DNA from: Coenobita brevimanus
Taxonomy: Eukaryota; Arthropoda; Malacostraca; Decapoda; Coenobitidae
Reading direction: 5' to 3'
Assembly: GCA_032717465.1 (NCBI GenBank)
Contig: CM064732.1
Location: 33,655,001-33,719,000, forward strand
Length of the DNA stretch: 64,000 nt
Shown piece by piece: positions 51,887 through 61,791 of the stretch (positions are counted from its first letter, which is position 1; each line of letters opens with the position of its first letter). Under the pieces are notes generated by a model. It saw only the letters and a program-made list of their open reading frames with translations, was not told the DNA's origin and did not search any database. A program made the position numbers and the translations under genes.

Positions 51887-53679
51887 GTGTTACCCTTTTC
51901 GCAGTGGCAATTAACAGCGTTATTTCTGTGCTCCCTGATGGTGTTCGTGGCTCTCTCTATGTTGACGATTTATCAATCTCTGTCACTGCCTCACGGATGT
52001 CAATGGCAGAAAGGAGGATGCAGATGGCTCTCATCCGTGTCTCTAGATGGGCTGATGACCGAGGTTTTCGATTTTCCTTCAAGAAGACCGTTGCCATGCA
52101 TTTTTGCCGCATTCGTGGAGTCCACCCTGACCCAAACCTTTTTTTAGACGGGCGTCGTATTTCGTGTTTAAAGGAAACCCGGTTTTTAGGGCTGATTTTT
52201 GACAGCCAGTTGACTTGGGTCCCTCACCTGAGGTACGTAAAAGCTGAGTGTCTCAGAGCATTGGGTCTCTTGAAAGTTTTAGCGCACACATACTGGGGAG
52301 CTGATCGCAAGACCCTCCTCCTCTTGCATCAGTCTCTGATTTTATCCAAACTTCATTATGGATGTGAAGTTTATTCTTCTGCCTCAGAAGCCCGGCTTCG
52401 TAGTTTAGATTCCATACATCATGCTGGTGTTCGTCTCGCCACTGGGGCATTCCGATCTTCCCCGATTTCGAGTTTGTTGGCTGATGCTGGTGTCCTTCCT
52501 CTACACTTCCTCCGTTCTTCCCTTTTGATGAGATGTTGGTATCGCTTATCTCGTCTCCCAGACTCTGTGTCCTTTGTCAAGGTCTCTCAAGATTCTCGGT
52601 CACCTATTTTTGCCACTCGGCCATCCTTTCCAAAGCCCTTTGGTTTCAGGGTGCAGTCAGTTATGTCTAGCTTCTCTGTTCCTTCTGTGCCGATCACTCC
52701 CCACCGTGTCCCGAGGGTGGGCTACTGGCTTCTCCCCAGGGTGACATTTTGTCGTTTCATCTCATCCAGTAAGGCCTCCCTTCCGTCTCAGGTTTTATTT
52801 TCTCTGTTTTTAGAGCATGCCTCTTCTCATGGGGACTCCATACCAGTTTATACTGATGGATCCAAGTCTGATGCGGGTGTGGGCTTTGGTGTGGTGTTTC
52901 CCACCTTCTGTCGAGGTGGGAGCCTCCCTATGACTGCTTCTGTTTTTACGGCTGAGCTGACTGCTATTTTATTTGCCCTTCAGATTCTCTTCACTCTCCC
53001 CCACACTGCTTTTACTGTTTTTAGTGACTCACGAAGTGCTCTTTCTGCAATGGAGTCTTTTAATCCCTCTCATCCTTTGGTTTTATCCATTTTGGAGTGG
53101 CTTTTCCTTTTAGGGCGTCGTGGACGTCGTGTGGATTTCTGTTGGGTTCCAGCTCATGTAGGAGTGGCAGGGAATGAACGAGCTGATCAGCTGGCCAAGG
53201 CGGCAGCGGCTCGTCCCCCTCTTGCACAGTCTCCTCTGTATCGTCTGCCTGCTGCAGATATGCGCTCCTGTATTGCCTCCAGAGTTTGGTGCTGTTGGCA
53301 GGAGCATTGGGATGCTGTAGGTGCCAATAAGTTGCGCTCGATTTGCCAGAAGGTGGGCTCATTCAGTTACCAGGGCTTCCCTCGTCAATGGGAGACTGCT
53401 TTGTGCCGCCTCCGCATTGGCCACACCCGTTTCTCTCATGGCTTTTTAATGGAAAGGGCTCCTCCTCCATTCTGTGATGACTGTCTGGTTCCCTTGACTG
53501 TTCGGCACCTGTTGGTGGAGTGCCCTAGTCTTGAGGATTTGCGTCGTCGATTCCTCTCTGACCACCAAACTGATGGTGGTGTGTATCATCTTTCCTCTGT
53601 GCTTGGGGAGGATGCCTGTGCCTTGGGAGGGGCAACCCTCTCGTTTGTGAAGGAGGCAGGACTTTTTAAGGATATTTAG
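51865..53679 (+). CDS. LINE ORF2 part 2: RT core, RNase H, Cys-rich tail
   Basis: Starts within the GVPQGS box; the ATG is unlikely to be a real start. RT: LYVDDLSIS (catalytic YVDD, Tyr codon at 51958-51960), ETRFLGLIFDSQLTWVPHL, LLHQSLILSKLHYGCEVY. RNase H: PVYTDGSKSDAGVGFG (Asp codon 52855-52857), FTAELTAILFALQ (Glu), VFSDSRSAL (Asp), WVPAHVGVAGNERADQLAK (His and Asp). The full active-site set is visible. The tail CRLRIGHTRFSHG, FCDDCLVPLTVRHLLVECP is the usual C-x2-C-H-C motif of I-group elements. The stop is followed by about 115 bases of 3' UTR. 604 codons with no internal stop suggest a recent copy. Confidence 0.88.
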   Translation: MPQGSILSVTLFAVAINSVISVLPDGVRGSLYVDDLSISVTASRMSMAERRMQMALIRVSRWADDRGFRFSFKKTVAMHFCRIRGVHPDPNLFLDGRRISCLKETRFLGLIFDSQLTWVPHLRYVKAECLRALGLLKVLAHTYWGADRKTLLLLHQSLILSKLHYGCEVYSSASEARLRSLDSIHHAGVRLATGAFRSSPISSLLADAGVLPLHFLRSSLLMRCWYRLSRLPDSVSFVKVSQDSRSPIFATRPSFPKPFGFRVQSVMSSFSVPSVPITPHRVPRVGYWLLPRVTFCRFISSSKASLPSQVLFSLFLEHASSHGDSIPVYTDGSKSDAGVGFGVVFPTFCRGGSLPMTASVFTAELTAILFALQILFTLPHTAFTVFSDSRSALSAMESFNPSHPLVLSILEWLFLLGRRGRRVDFCWVPAHVGVAGNERADQLAKAAAARPPLAQSPLYRLPAADMRSCIASRVWCCWQEHWDAVGANKLRSICQKVGSFSYQGFPRQWETALCRLRIGHTRFSHGFLMERAPPPFCDDCLVPLTVRHLLVECPSLEDLRRRFLSDHQTDGGVYHLSSVLGEDACALGGATLSFVKEAGLFKDI

Positions 53680-53740
53680 AATTTCTCCATTTTGATTGTG
53701 TGGTTTATTCTCTGTTTTTTGTTTTTACTTTTTACTTCTT

Positions 53741-53791
53741 TGTTATACGGCGGCATATGACCCTGGCAGTTGCGCCGCCATGATTATTATG

Positions 53792-53793
<2 letters not shown>
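53741..53793 (+). other. 3' UTR hairpin next to LINE poly(A)
   Basis: GGCGGC (53749-53754) pairs with GCCGCC (53774-53779) around a 19-base loop containing ATGACCC, ending 12 bases before the A run. A related sequence ends the relic at 8430-8577. A role in recognition by the element's own RT is inference. Confidence 0.7.
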
Positions 53794-53821
<28 letters not shown>

Positions 53822-53824
<3 letters not shown>

Positions 53825-54212
53825 TATTTATCTCTTCTACAATTTCTGGCACTTTGATCCCTGTCCTGTTGGCCTGTGATGTGTCAGTCATGCCAGCTTT
53901 GCTGCAGTTTAATTCCATCCCATAAGTGAAATCAAGTAAACGCATCCCTGCATTATGTGGGATGGTTTTGGCGATTTTTAACACCCTGCCAAGATATTTG
54001 CATAGGGCTGATATGTAGCCAATGATGTCAGCAACATGCACTGGTGACATTTTACCATCAGCTGTGATCCAATTTGAGTTTTCTAGGCTAGCTAATAAGG
54101 TTTTGTTAAAAGTGGAAATATCTGCTGTTATTTCCCCTTGATCTGAGCCTGAGTGTGTTTGCCTTAGGTCTTGAATTTTATGTATTCTGGGGATATACCA
54201 CCAAGAAAATTC
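53822..54212 (-). CDS. unidentified open frame ending at the LINE insertion
   Basis: About 130 codons without a stop (54212 down to 53822), bounded upstream by a TAG and downstream by the LINE poly(A). Readable pieces: EFSWWYIPRIHKIQDLRQTH, GEITADISTFNKTLLASLE, MSPVHVADIIGYISALCKYL, HNAGMRLLDFTYGMELNCSK, NRTGIKVPEIVEEINK. Residue use is balanced, not low complexity, with alternating helix-like hydrophobic positions. I do not recognise the family. The frame runs straight into the A run, as expected if the LINE landed inside a coding sequence; the continuation would be beyond the LINE, in or before the gap. Host exon, viral insert or another transposon are all possible. Confidence 0.5.
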
Positions 54213-54240
54213 CTACCTCCATATTTATATGAATGATTAA

Positions 54241-54280
54241 TATATCTATCTATCTATCCATCTATCTATCTATCTATATA
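54241..54280. repeat. (CTAT)n array
   Basis: TATC/CTAT repeats directly before composite repeat I. Confidence 0.95.
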
Positions 54281-54283
54281 TAG

Positions 54284-55200
54284 GTGGGGGCGCTCACCAT
54301 CCACTCACTCGATGTAGTGCTGCTTTCGGGTTTCTGCCCTTTCCTCTCCTCCATCCTTCTTTCCTTCCATCTTCTTCTTTCTTTCTCTCCTTCATTCTTT
54401 CCTCTTCTTTCTGCCTACAGGTGACTTTACACTCCCTGTTCTGTCTTTTCTTCATTCTTTCCTCTTGCTTCTGCCTACATGTGACTTTACACTCCTGTTC
54501 TGTCTTTCTTTCCTTCATTCTTTCCTCTTCCTTCTGCCTGCGGGTGACTACACTGAATGACAAGCCAAATGGTTTCCCGTACACCAGGAAACCATTTACT
54601 ACGCTGGGTGGTAACCATATAACCAAAATTTGGCGCCTGGTGGTTTAGTGGGTAATTACAGAGCTCCACTCGGATTGAGCCGGTGAAGGTTTGGGGGAGG
54701 CGGTGGCTGAATCGGTAGAGAGGCGGCCTGCAGTCCTGATGGACCCAGGCTCGAATCCCGGCTGGGGCAGGGAACAGTTTAAGGATTTGAATTTCATAGA
54801 AGCAGACTTTCCTGATCTACCAGATGACCCGCCGACATTTCATAAAAGTACCCCCGCTAATACCAATACACCAGTCCTGTATGAGACAGCCCTAGCATGT
54901 ATTCAATATGGACGGTGGGTGTTAGCGCCGAAGTGGTGACATGTGGAGGTGTAGGAGGACTACTGGGCCTTGGGATAGGCTGCTGCCCCCGAGATATAGG
55001 CCCTGAAGCCTTTGCGCAGAGTCGGACACATAAAAAAAAAAAAAAAAATCCAAGGGGTGGTTGGGGTTTATTGCTCACGTAATGCCACTCAGGGATGAGT
55101 GAGGCTGGTCACTCTCATCTTAAAATGTCCGGACCAACTTGCCTAGCCCCGGGCTCCTACGCTCCTTATGGGGCAATGTAGGATTGGATGATGAATGAAT
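54284..55200 (+). repeat. composite dispersed repeat I, interrupted by SINE A
   Basis: Starts GGTGGGGGCGCTCACCATCC. A CT-rich tract has three units beginning TTCTGCCT (about 54410, 54470, 54532), then a perfect 11-bp hairpin (AAATGGTTTCC 54567-54577; GGAAACCATTT 54587-54597) and a tRNA-like head GGCGCCTGGTGGTTTAGTGG with an A-box-like TGGTTTAGTGGG at 54641-54652. It breaks at about 54692 and resumes at 55049 with TCCAAGGGGTGGTTGGGG, ending GATGATGAATGAATGAATTA at a TA array. The copy at 10865-11365 is uninterrupted. Confidence 0.75.
54693..55048 (+). mobile_element. tRNA-derived SINE (family A), copy 1
   Basis: tRNA-like head with A-box TGGCTGAATCGG (54704-54715) and B-box-like GGCTCGAATCC (54748-54758). 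The body runs GGGGCAGGGAACAGTTTAAG, CCTGTATGAGACAG, AATATGGACGGTGGGTGTTA and GATATAGGCCCTGAAGCC, and the tail is A17. About 350 bp. Nested inside repeat I, so it is younger than that copy. An open frame of 82 codons across the head is incidental. Confidence 0.82.
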
Positions 55201-55201
55201 G

Positions 55202-55203
<2 letters not shown>

Positions 55204-55276
<73 letters not shown>
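55204..55276. repeat. (TA)n array
   Basis: Pure TA, immediately after the tail of repeat I. Confidence 0.95.
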
Positions 55277-55279
<3 letters not shown>

Positions 55280-56437
55280 GTTTGATTCATTAACTAAGTG
55301 TTAGTATATTATGGATGCTATGCAAGTGATGAAGTGTTAACTAATACAGCCTTGGTTAGAATGAATCAACCCACTAAAACAGTAGTAGAGATTCAGTTGT
55401 GGTGTGAGGTGTGGTGAGGGAGGTGTTGATGTTCAAGATTGTTGATCCAGATCAACAAGTCAGCATTGTTTGGTCATCACTGCAGGGTCAAGACACTCAC
55501 TCGCCTCTTCCGGTGGTGGAGATGGTGGTGGTGGAGAAAAGTGGTGGGGGTCGTGGTGGAGTGGTGGAGTAGGTGGTGGAGGTCAGGTGTGATGTGCTTA
55601 ACTCAGCTGTCACACGCTTCACTCACTTCCTTGTTTGCTTTTTCTTCTTAACTTGTATGTTTGATTTTTCTTACTTGTTGGGATTAACTTGTAGGCTTGT
55701 AGAGTTGTCGATAGGTGTAGTTATCGTTGCTATTTTTTTCATAAATCGTGGAGTTGTGGTTAAGTTGCGTTGATGCTCCACCAGCTCCCGCTTTTTTTTT
55801 TTTTTTTTTTTTTTTTGGTTCTCACTGTATTCGCTTGTAGTTTGAGTGATGATTTTGCTTGTAGAGCAGTTGTAGAGTGTTTTGACTGTAATTTGCTTGT
55901 TGATTGTTGATTGAGACGTTAATGGGCTTCATTTACCGCTGTCCCCAATATCGATGAATGTAATTTGTCGTAGTTTACTGTTTTTCCATTGCTGCCGCCA
56001 AACTCGATGAGCATAGCCGTAGGTACTTGTAGGGAGATAGGGAGATCGATTGTAGATCGCTGAAGCACTGCCAGAGTAAAGTCGTGAGATGTAGTATGGC
56101 TCGAACTTGTCACTGCTTATTAAAATGATGTGTCATTGGCTAGAATGAAAAGGGAGGTCACTCTCTCTTTCTCACCTTCCCCCTTTGTGTATCAACCAGG
56201 TGAGTTAGAGCACTCTTGGGTTACGGAGTTTATTTTACAGTTATATAGAACTGTGATGTTCAGCGTGACGGCAAACCCTCCTAGCTGACCCTCGTGTTAC
56301 CAGGCCTTCTCTCCAACCCCTTCTGACCTGACGGAAGTCTCTCCGACATTACAGTATATTACAGCTTGGAGAGGATATGTGTGTGTGGTGTAGTGTCTGG
56401 TAGATTTCCACTCACGTGGTTTAACCAGCCAGAGCTG
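55277..56437. other. unassigned sequence
   Basis: Includes GGTGGTGG-rich words at 55500-55580 and a T run at 55791-55816. No recognised gene or family. Confidence 0.5.
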
Positions 56438-56890
56438 GTTTGAATACGTCATGAAATTCTTGGTCGTCTGGACAACAAAGAGATTGAAATACATCATATG
56501 TTAAGCATTCTTGATGATCTGGGAGAAGATTGTGGATTGTCATCCCTAGTGAGAAGCTGTGTATGTCTCCAGCAGACACTACATCCTGTACATTGTGTTA
56601 TGAGATATATAATAGTACCTATATAATGCCTACAACGTGGTGGAGCTCACCCCACGTGTTTGAATACGTCATGAAATTCTTGGTCGTCCGGACAACAGAG
56701 AGATTGTTTGAGATACATTATATGATAAGTGTTCTTGATGGTCTGTGAGAAGATTGTGGATATACATTATGTGGATTGACATTTCTAGTGAGAAGCTGTG
56801 TATGTCTCCATCAGACATTACATCCTGTACATTGTGCTATGATATATATTATAGTGCGTATATAATGCCTACAACATACGGTGGAGCTCA
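56438..56890. repeat. tandem duplication, about 220-240 bp
   Basis: Both copies contain GTTTGAATACGTCATGAAAT, GAGAAGCTGTGTATGTCTCC, ACATCCTGTACATTGTG and ATATAATGCCTACAAC (starting at 56438 and 56658, ending at 56649 and 56890). Copy 2 has extra bases in the middle. About 88-90 percent alike by eye; no coding signal. Confidence 0.85.
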
Positions 56891-57179
56891 AGTTCTAACA
56901 CGTAGTCAAGGCCTGCATAGAAAAAGTGAACATACATCCACTGAACGGAGGGTTGTGTATCGCATAGTATTTTGCTCTAAAACCCATTGGTTAACTTGGA
57001 AATTCAGCCACACAGAGCCCAAAGAGCCAGCCCCGGCTAGCCAGTGAGCGCCTAGATGGTGTACACACACCCGCACTCAGCCAGTCACATGATCACATCC
57101 ATCCTGGCCCAGGTGAGGGCATCATCGCCCTCCACGAGTGATGCACTTCGTATTTACTGCAATATTTTGTGATTTGCTC
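56891..57179. other. unassigned sequence
   Basis: Nothing recognised; lies just upstream of the pseudogene. Confidence 0.45.
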
Positions 57180-57745
57180 GTCGATGTATGTACCATTATG
57201 GATTCTACTGATACAGCGAGTGGGAGGGAGTGTTCAGTGAGGTCTAGAAAGTGGCAGAGAAGGCCAGAAATGTGGAAGATGAATGTAGTGAAGCTGGATA
57301 GAGACTGGCGAGGCGTATGTGGGAAGGCAGACGAAGGAACAGGTGGCTGAATGTGTAATTGGACCTCCCTGTGAATGTTTAGGAAAGTGTTTTGAAAAAG
57401 TTGGAACAAAGAACGTGAAGAAATTTTTTGAGAACTGCTGGGGTTTGAAAGGCAGTTGAACTACCTACATAGTCGTATAACATCCACTGATGTGAAGAGA
57501 AGGCAAGTGAAAGACAGGCAACAGAAAACAAAGTTGTACAGTGTTATGGTGACTAACGTGCCAGTGTGTGTATGATTGCCTTTTTGAACATTAACGGCCT
57601 CTTTTACGAGCATGTGCCAATGTGATGTTAAAGGCGGCTACATCTGGCACTGAAACACTCGAGGGTGATCAGAGAGGAATGCAGGAACCTAAGAACAAAA
57701 CCACAGTGGATTTGGTGAATGCCCATTATTTAAAGTTATGCTAAA
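57180..57745 (+). pseudogene. decayed copy of a conserved invertebrate protein family
   Basis: Four pieces in three frames: MDSTDTASGRE with VRSRKWQRRPEMWKMNVVKL; GEAYVGRQTKEQVAECV and IGPPCECLGKCFEKVGTKNV with FFENCWGLKG; QLNYLHSRITSTDVKRRQVK with TKLYSVMVTNVPVC; AFLNINGLFYEH; then ATSGTETLEGDQRGMQEPKN. Shifts lie near 57305, 57457 and 57570. I recall many insect and crustacean proteins starting with R-RK-rr-p--WK-nv-K, a CxC...CxxK box, a WgL-----N-yl----- segment with basic RRR-V--R, and C--aFLnihG-. They are often annotated as uncharacterised or transposon-associated. Function unknown. Family assignment is from memory. Confidence 0.6.
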
Positions 57746-58185
57746 ATAATGTTTATGTTTCTATTAGATATAACATTATCAAGGGCGTGTCTTACAAAAA
57801 TCTTAAAATTAATGTTTTAGAAATGGATTAAAAAAAAAACATATGAGAGTAGGATAATAAAAATTTTACAGTTTACTACTTTCATAGTATAGCTTAAACT
57901 ATCGAATTATTGTCGTCGTACATTAATATTTTGTGTGGGTAAAAAAAAAATTGGTATACCTATATATTTTAGTATATCAAAAATATATATGGAATTTTTT
58001 TTTTACTATGAGTAAACGGATCTCAAGAACATTTAAATGATGTACTATAACCGTCTTTGCAACCTTGAAATAATGTCACTGCAAGTTGTTGAACTTAACC
58101 TTCATTTACTAGAAATAAGGCTATTGGTGTTTTGGCCCTTCCTACCCTTGAAGTCTCACAACTGATGGAGTACGTATGGCGAAGT

Positions 58186-58222
<37 letters not shown>

Positions 58223-58311
58223 ATGAAGGAAACAAGGATGTATGTTATCTTCTGACATGTCATGCTTGTTGGGAGAGATGATCATGTGATAAATGAACAA
58301 GTTGAATGGGA
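57746..58311. other. unassigned A/T-rich sequence with poly-T
   Basis: T run at 58187-58217; otherwise unrecognised. Confidence 0.5.
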
Positions 58312-58446
58312 TTAAGGTCAGGTGTAAGAACATTAATAGTTTACATGGATGATAACATGTTGATTGCCAAAAGTAATGAGAAACTGTAGATTCTGATGCA
58401 GAGAGTGGGCGCAGTTAGAGAAAGATGGTGACTGATGATAAATGTA
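58312..58446 (+). pseudogene. RTE-like RT active-site fragment
   Basis: One frame reads VYMDDNMLIAKSNEKL, a stop, ILMQRVGAVRERW, a stop, LMINVK, matching the RT C motif and following helix of RTE-type proteins (VYvDDmvL-a-s-ekL---v-efg-vcerr-LkvNv-KsK). It is bounded by a T run (58187-58217) and an A run (58447-58472). Confidence 0.45.
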
Positions 58447-58519
58447 AAAAAAAAAAAAAAAAAAAAAAAAAAGGGGGAACTTTTAATAGCGTCTCCTAAC
58501 AATGCAATATTATCAGGGA

Positions 58520-60235
58520 AACAACTATTTGCCGGGTATTTGGATGGGCAAACCTCGCGAGTCCTACCCTCTAAAAACTCTGGTCCGGGTGAGGCTTAAT
58601 ACTATGCAAAATTTTGTGTGTATACAAAATAACAATGGTGTTGTCCCCCCTGGGGGCAGCCCCCCCTTCTACCTCCCCATGGAGAGAGGCCATCGGGGCC
58701 TCATCCTGCTTAAAACGTGGCCGGAGTGAACGTGTATCAGTATTCAAACCTCGTGCTCCTACGGTAAGTTAAAAACCATGACTGCGCATAAAGACTTTGG
58801 CCAAGACCCCTCAGGGGCCGCCTCCCTTTCCCCTTGCCATGGGGATGACTTTTAGAGGTTTCATCATGACTAAAACTTCTATCTATCTATCTGTCTATTG
58901 CCAGACGTAAGAGGTAGCCACAATCAAATTGCCTTCATGTCGCCCCGTCCCCCGCCATTTCACTGCCCTGCTTACAGCTCACCCTCCCCTCCTTTCTCAT
59001 AAACCTCTCCTCTCCATCCCTCCATCTCATCCTTGGCCTCCCCCTCCCTCTGCCCCCACACCACCTCACCCACATACACTCTTCTCGTCAGTCTCTCGCT
59101 GTCCATCCTCTCCACTTGGCCAATCCACCTCAGTGTGTTTCTCCTAACGCTTCCTATCACATCCACATGCACACCACAATGCTCTTTCACTTCCTTGTTT
59201 GTCAGTCTCTCTCTCCATGTGACTGCACATGCTCTTCTCAATTAAATCATTTCCTCTGCTCTTACTCCTGATTTATGTCCCTCCAACAAGGTCCAAGCTT
59301 CACTTCCAATCGATAGAGCTGGTACTACAATACTGTCGTGCAGTAATCTTTTCACTTCCATGCTCACTTCCCTGTTTCTTATCACTGCTTTCAAAGAACC
59401 AGCAATCTTTCTTCCTTGTTGTATACTTTCAAGCACCTCATCCTCTAAACTTCCATCCTTACTCATCACACTACCCAAGTACTGAAACCACTCATATTTT
59501 CCATTTCCTTCTCATCCAGCCTCGTTGTACATGCAGTGACTTCATTTCTCTCGAGGACTTGACCTCAGTAAAGATCTACTATCGTACTTGATTTCATGCT
59601 TTGGTAAAAAAAAAACTATGGTCTTGTTCCCCAGGGGGCCATTAACCCCTCCCATAGTAGGTGGTCACTGAAGGTCCTACCCTGCCTAAAACGTGGCCGG
59701 CATTTAATCCCAACAATGTGCAAAATTTCCAGTTCCTAGGTTTATAATTATGGCTGTGTATAACAGCTTTCCCTGGACCCCAGGGGTCGACCCCCTCCCA
59801 GTAATGGGTGACCCTCAGTGGTTCAACCCTTCCCAAAAAGTGGCCAGGGAGAACATCTATCAATAAGTTAAGTTGCATGTTTTTTCAGCTAAAACTTTGA
59901 CATTGTATGACAGGTTTTGCTGAGATGACTGAAGATCCCCACCCCCCCCACCCCTGTGCTGGGCAGCCCGAGGGAGTCCCACCCTGCATCAAACCTAGTG
60001 TGCATGGGGTTCTACCATTGTGGAAATATTCTTTTTTCTAAATTTTAAAAATGGCCGAGCCTATAGGTTTATGTTGAATCACCCCCGGGCCACCTCTCCT
60101 AGTGGCGACAGCCCTCTTGGGCCCCAGCTTACCTGAAACTTGGCCTAGAAGGAGGTCTACTATCATGCAACGTTTCATTTTCCTGACACTTCTCCCATAA
60201 AGTCAGGACCCCACCCTCCTGAAGTATACAGTAAC
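58520..60235. repeat. degenerate tandem repeat, about 150-165 bp units, split by a LINE
   Basis: Units carry a CCCCAGGGG-CC core, CCATGG-GAT or CCATAGTAGGTG, CC-GCCTAAAACGTGGCCGG, CATCTATCAATA-GTT and GGCTGTGTATAACAG. Clear units begin near 58640, 58800, 59630, 59780, 59940 and 60080. The array is interrupted at about 58880-59585 by a minus-strand RTE fragment. The short Pro/Gly-rich frames are not genes. Confidence 0.75.
58890..59580 (-). mobile_element. RTE-like LINE, 5'-truncated, inside the tandem repeat
   Basis: Minus strand, one frame with a single stop: FQYLGSVMSKDGSLEDEVLE, IQQGRKIAGSLKAVIRNREV, SIVVPALSIGSEAWTL, LRRACAVTWRERLTNKEVKE, LRWIGQVERMDSERLTRRVY. The G/A-rich 3' UTR ends at about 58899 with GGCTACCTCTTACGTCTGGC and a (TAGA)n tail. 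The left junction reads CTTCTATCTATC and the right TCTACTATCGTAC, consistent with a short duplicated CTATC-type target. A different family from 21693-22690; same as 62601-62851. Confidence 0.8.
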
Positions 60236-60256
60236 TCAGTGAGTGAGTGAGTGAGA
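60236..60256. repeat. (GTGA)n
   Basis: Five GTGA units closing the tandem repeat block. Confidence 0.9.
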
Positions 60257-60389
60257 GAAGGAATGACACATTTAGGGACAAGCACTACATAATACTGCAG
60301 GGTGGCTAATGAGTTTAAATAGCATAAGCATAAAGCATGTACAGGGGTAAAACTGCATTATCAGGTGATAGAAGAAAGGTATATGAAAT

Positions 60390-60860
60390 AAAGAGTTATT
60401 CAGGCATATTGAAAAGTAGAATAATAACATCTTGGAAGAAAATTATAACACTCATATGGTCAGTATTACTGTATGGTAGTGAAAGATGAAAAATTACTCC
60501 AGATTTGAGGTGCATCGGAGGAAGTTGAGAAGTGGCTTTGGGAAAGAATGCTGAGAATACCTTGGTCAGCTGGAAGGGACAATGAGGAAGTGTTAAGGCT
60601 GGCTGGTGCACAGAGGTCTTGACAGTTGTGAGATGGCAATTGCAGTTTTTATGGAATATGTACCGGGTAAATGGAACTGAAGAATTGGATAGTGTCCCTT
60701 CGATAGGGTATATGTCAGGCAAGAGAGACTGACAAAGATAGAAAGTAAGATGCATGGACCGATTAGCTGCTGATTTTGGAGGACGACAGACGGTTTCAGA
60801 TCGTCAACGCTCGATAGGGCAAGACATCCTGATTGATGGAAGAATGTAGTCACTGATTCA
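60390..60860 (+). pseudogene. RTE/BovB-like LINE C-terminal fragment
   Basis: KIITLIWSVLLYGSE (family: --i-WsvLLYGsE-Wt), VEKWLWERMLRIPWSAGRDN with EEVLRLAGAQRS, FLWNMYRVNGTEELDSV, GYMSGKRD and DRLAADFGGRQTVSD, in the expected order across changed frames. No intact stretch above about 60 codons. Confidence 0.6.
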
Positions 60861-60894
60861 AAAACATTTAATCGTCTCTCGATCAGTAATTCCT

Positions 60895-60895
<1 letters not shown>

Positions 60896-60987
<92 letters not shown>
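60896..60987. repeat. (TC)n array
   Basis: About 90 bp of pure TC. Confidence 0.95.
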
Positions 60988-60991
<4 letters not shown>

Positions 60992-61269
60992 CTCCTAATT
61001 TTGCATTCAGAGTTTCTTCTTACCTTCCTGAAAACCTTCTTCCCATGCTACTCTAGCATTTTCTTAAATTCATTCTTCATTATTTCTCATCGTTTTCCCT
61101 GCCCTTTTCCTTTATAAGCGTGCTAACATTCCCTGCTGCTCTCTTAGCTTTCCCCCTTTCTTTTTAATAAGCATCTTCCTCTACTTTTTTCATTTGTTTC
61201 CCTGATATATCCATACGCTCTTCTTTTTGCCGCTTATTATCTCCACTATCACCGTTTACATATACATTA
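60988..61269. other. unassigned pyrimidine-rich sequence
   Basis: Nothing recognised. Confidence 0.5.
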
Positions 61270-61791
61270 CTCTAGTTCAGAGGATCACAGATGAGTAAGA
61301 AACTCCCTTGGTGGTAAATTTGGACATTTGGGGGGGGGGGGAGGGGTAACTAGTTAAAAACAGAATAGTCAAAGTAGCCTTTTCGGTGTGTTGTTAACAT
61401 TGATTAGACAAATTTATGGTCAAGTGTCTTTTGGTTTTCAATTTGTGCTTTTTAAGAGTACGGTCAGATTATTGGTCCACAGATAACTATCATGCAGCAT
61501 GAAAGTACAAAATCTCTAAAATTCCTCAGACTTTGAAAATCAAAAAAGCATATCCATAACATTGCTAGAACTTGCCGTCACGTATTAAAAAGGACCGCAA
61601 AATAAAGGCGGATAAAATCTAAAACCTAGCCTTATTTAAAACAACTCTTCGGTTTTATTATCCCACTGGGAGAGGGCGGAAGGGGTAATGCTCCCCTTTC
61701 GAAGTTGGGGGGAAACATCCAAGATTTTCTAGCAATGTGACTAATGACCGGAAACAACAACAATAAAGATTTGAAAACCTTTGCTATAGTT
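61270..61791. mobile_element. non-autonomous hAT-like element
   Basis: Flanks CTCTAGTT (61270-61277) and CTATAGTT (61784-61791) match in seven of eight bases, the hAT target length. The ends CAGAGGATCACAGAT and, inward from the right, CAAAGGTTTTCAAAT share about ten of fifteen bases. The 506-bp interior has no transposase motif. Confidence 0.5.

Larger units (their letters stand above)
49955..53821 (+). mobile_element. I/Nimb-type LINE with RNase H
   Basis: Endonuclease, RT, RNase H and a Cys-rich tail lie in order, followed by a 3' UTR with a GC hairpin and a poly(A) run (53792-53821). An RNase H domain after RT places it with the I group rather than Jockey, CR1 or RTE. ORF1 and the 5' UTR lie in the gap. 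One frameshift separates two long open frames. It is the youngest-looking LINE in the window. Confidence 0.88.
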
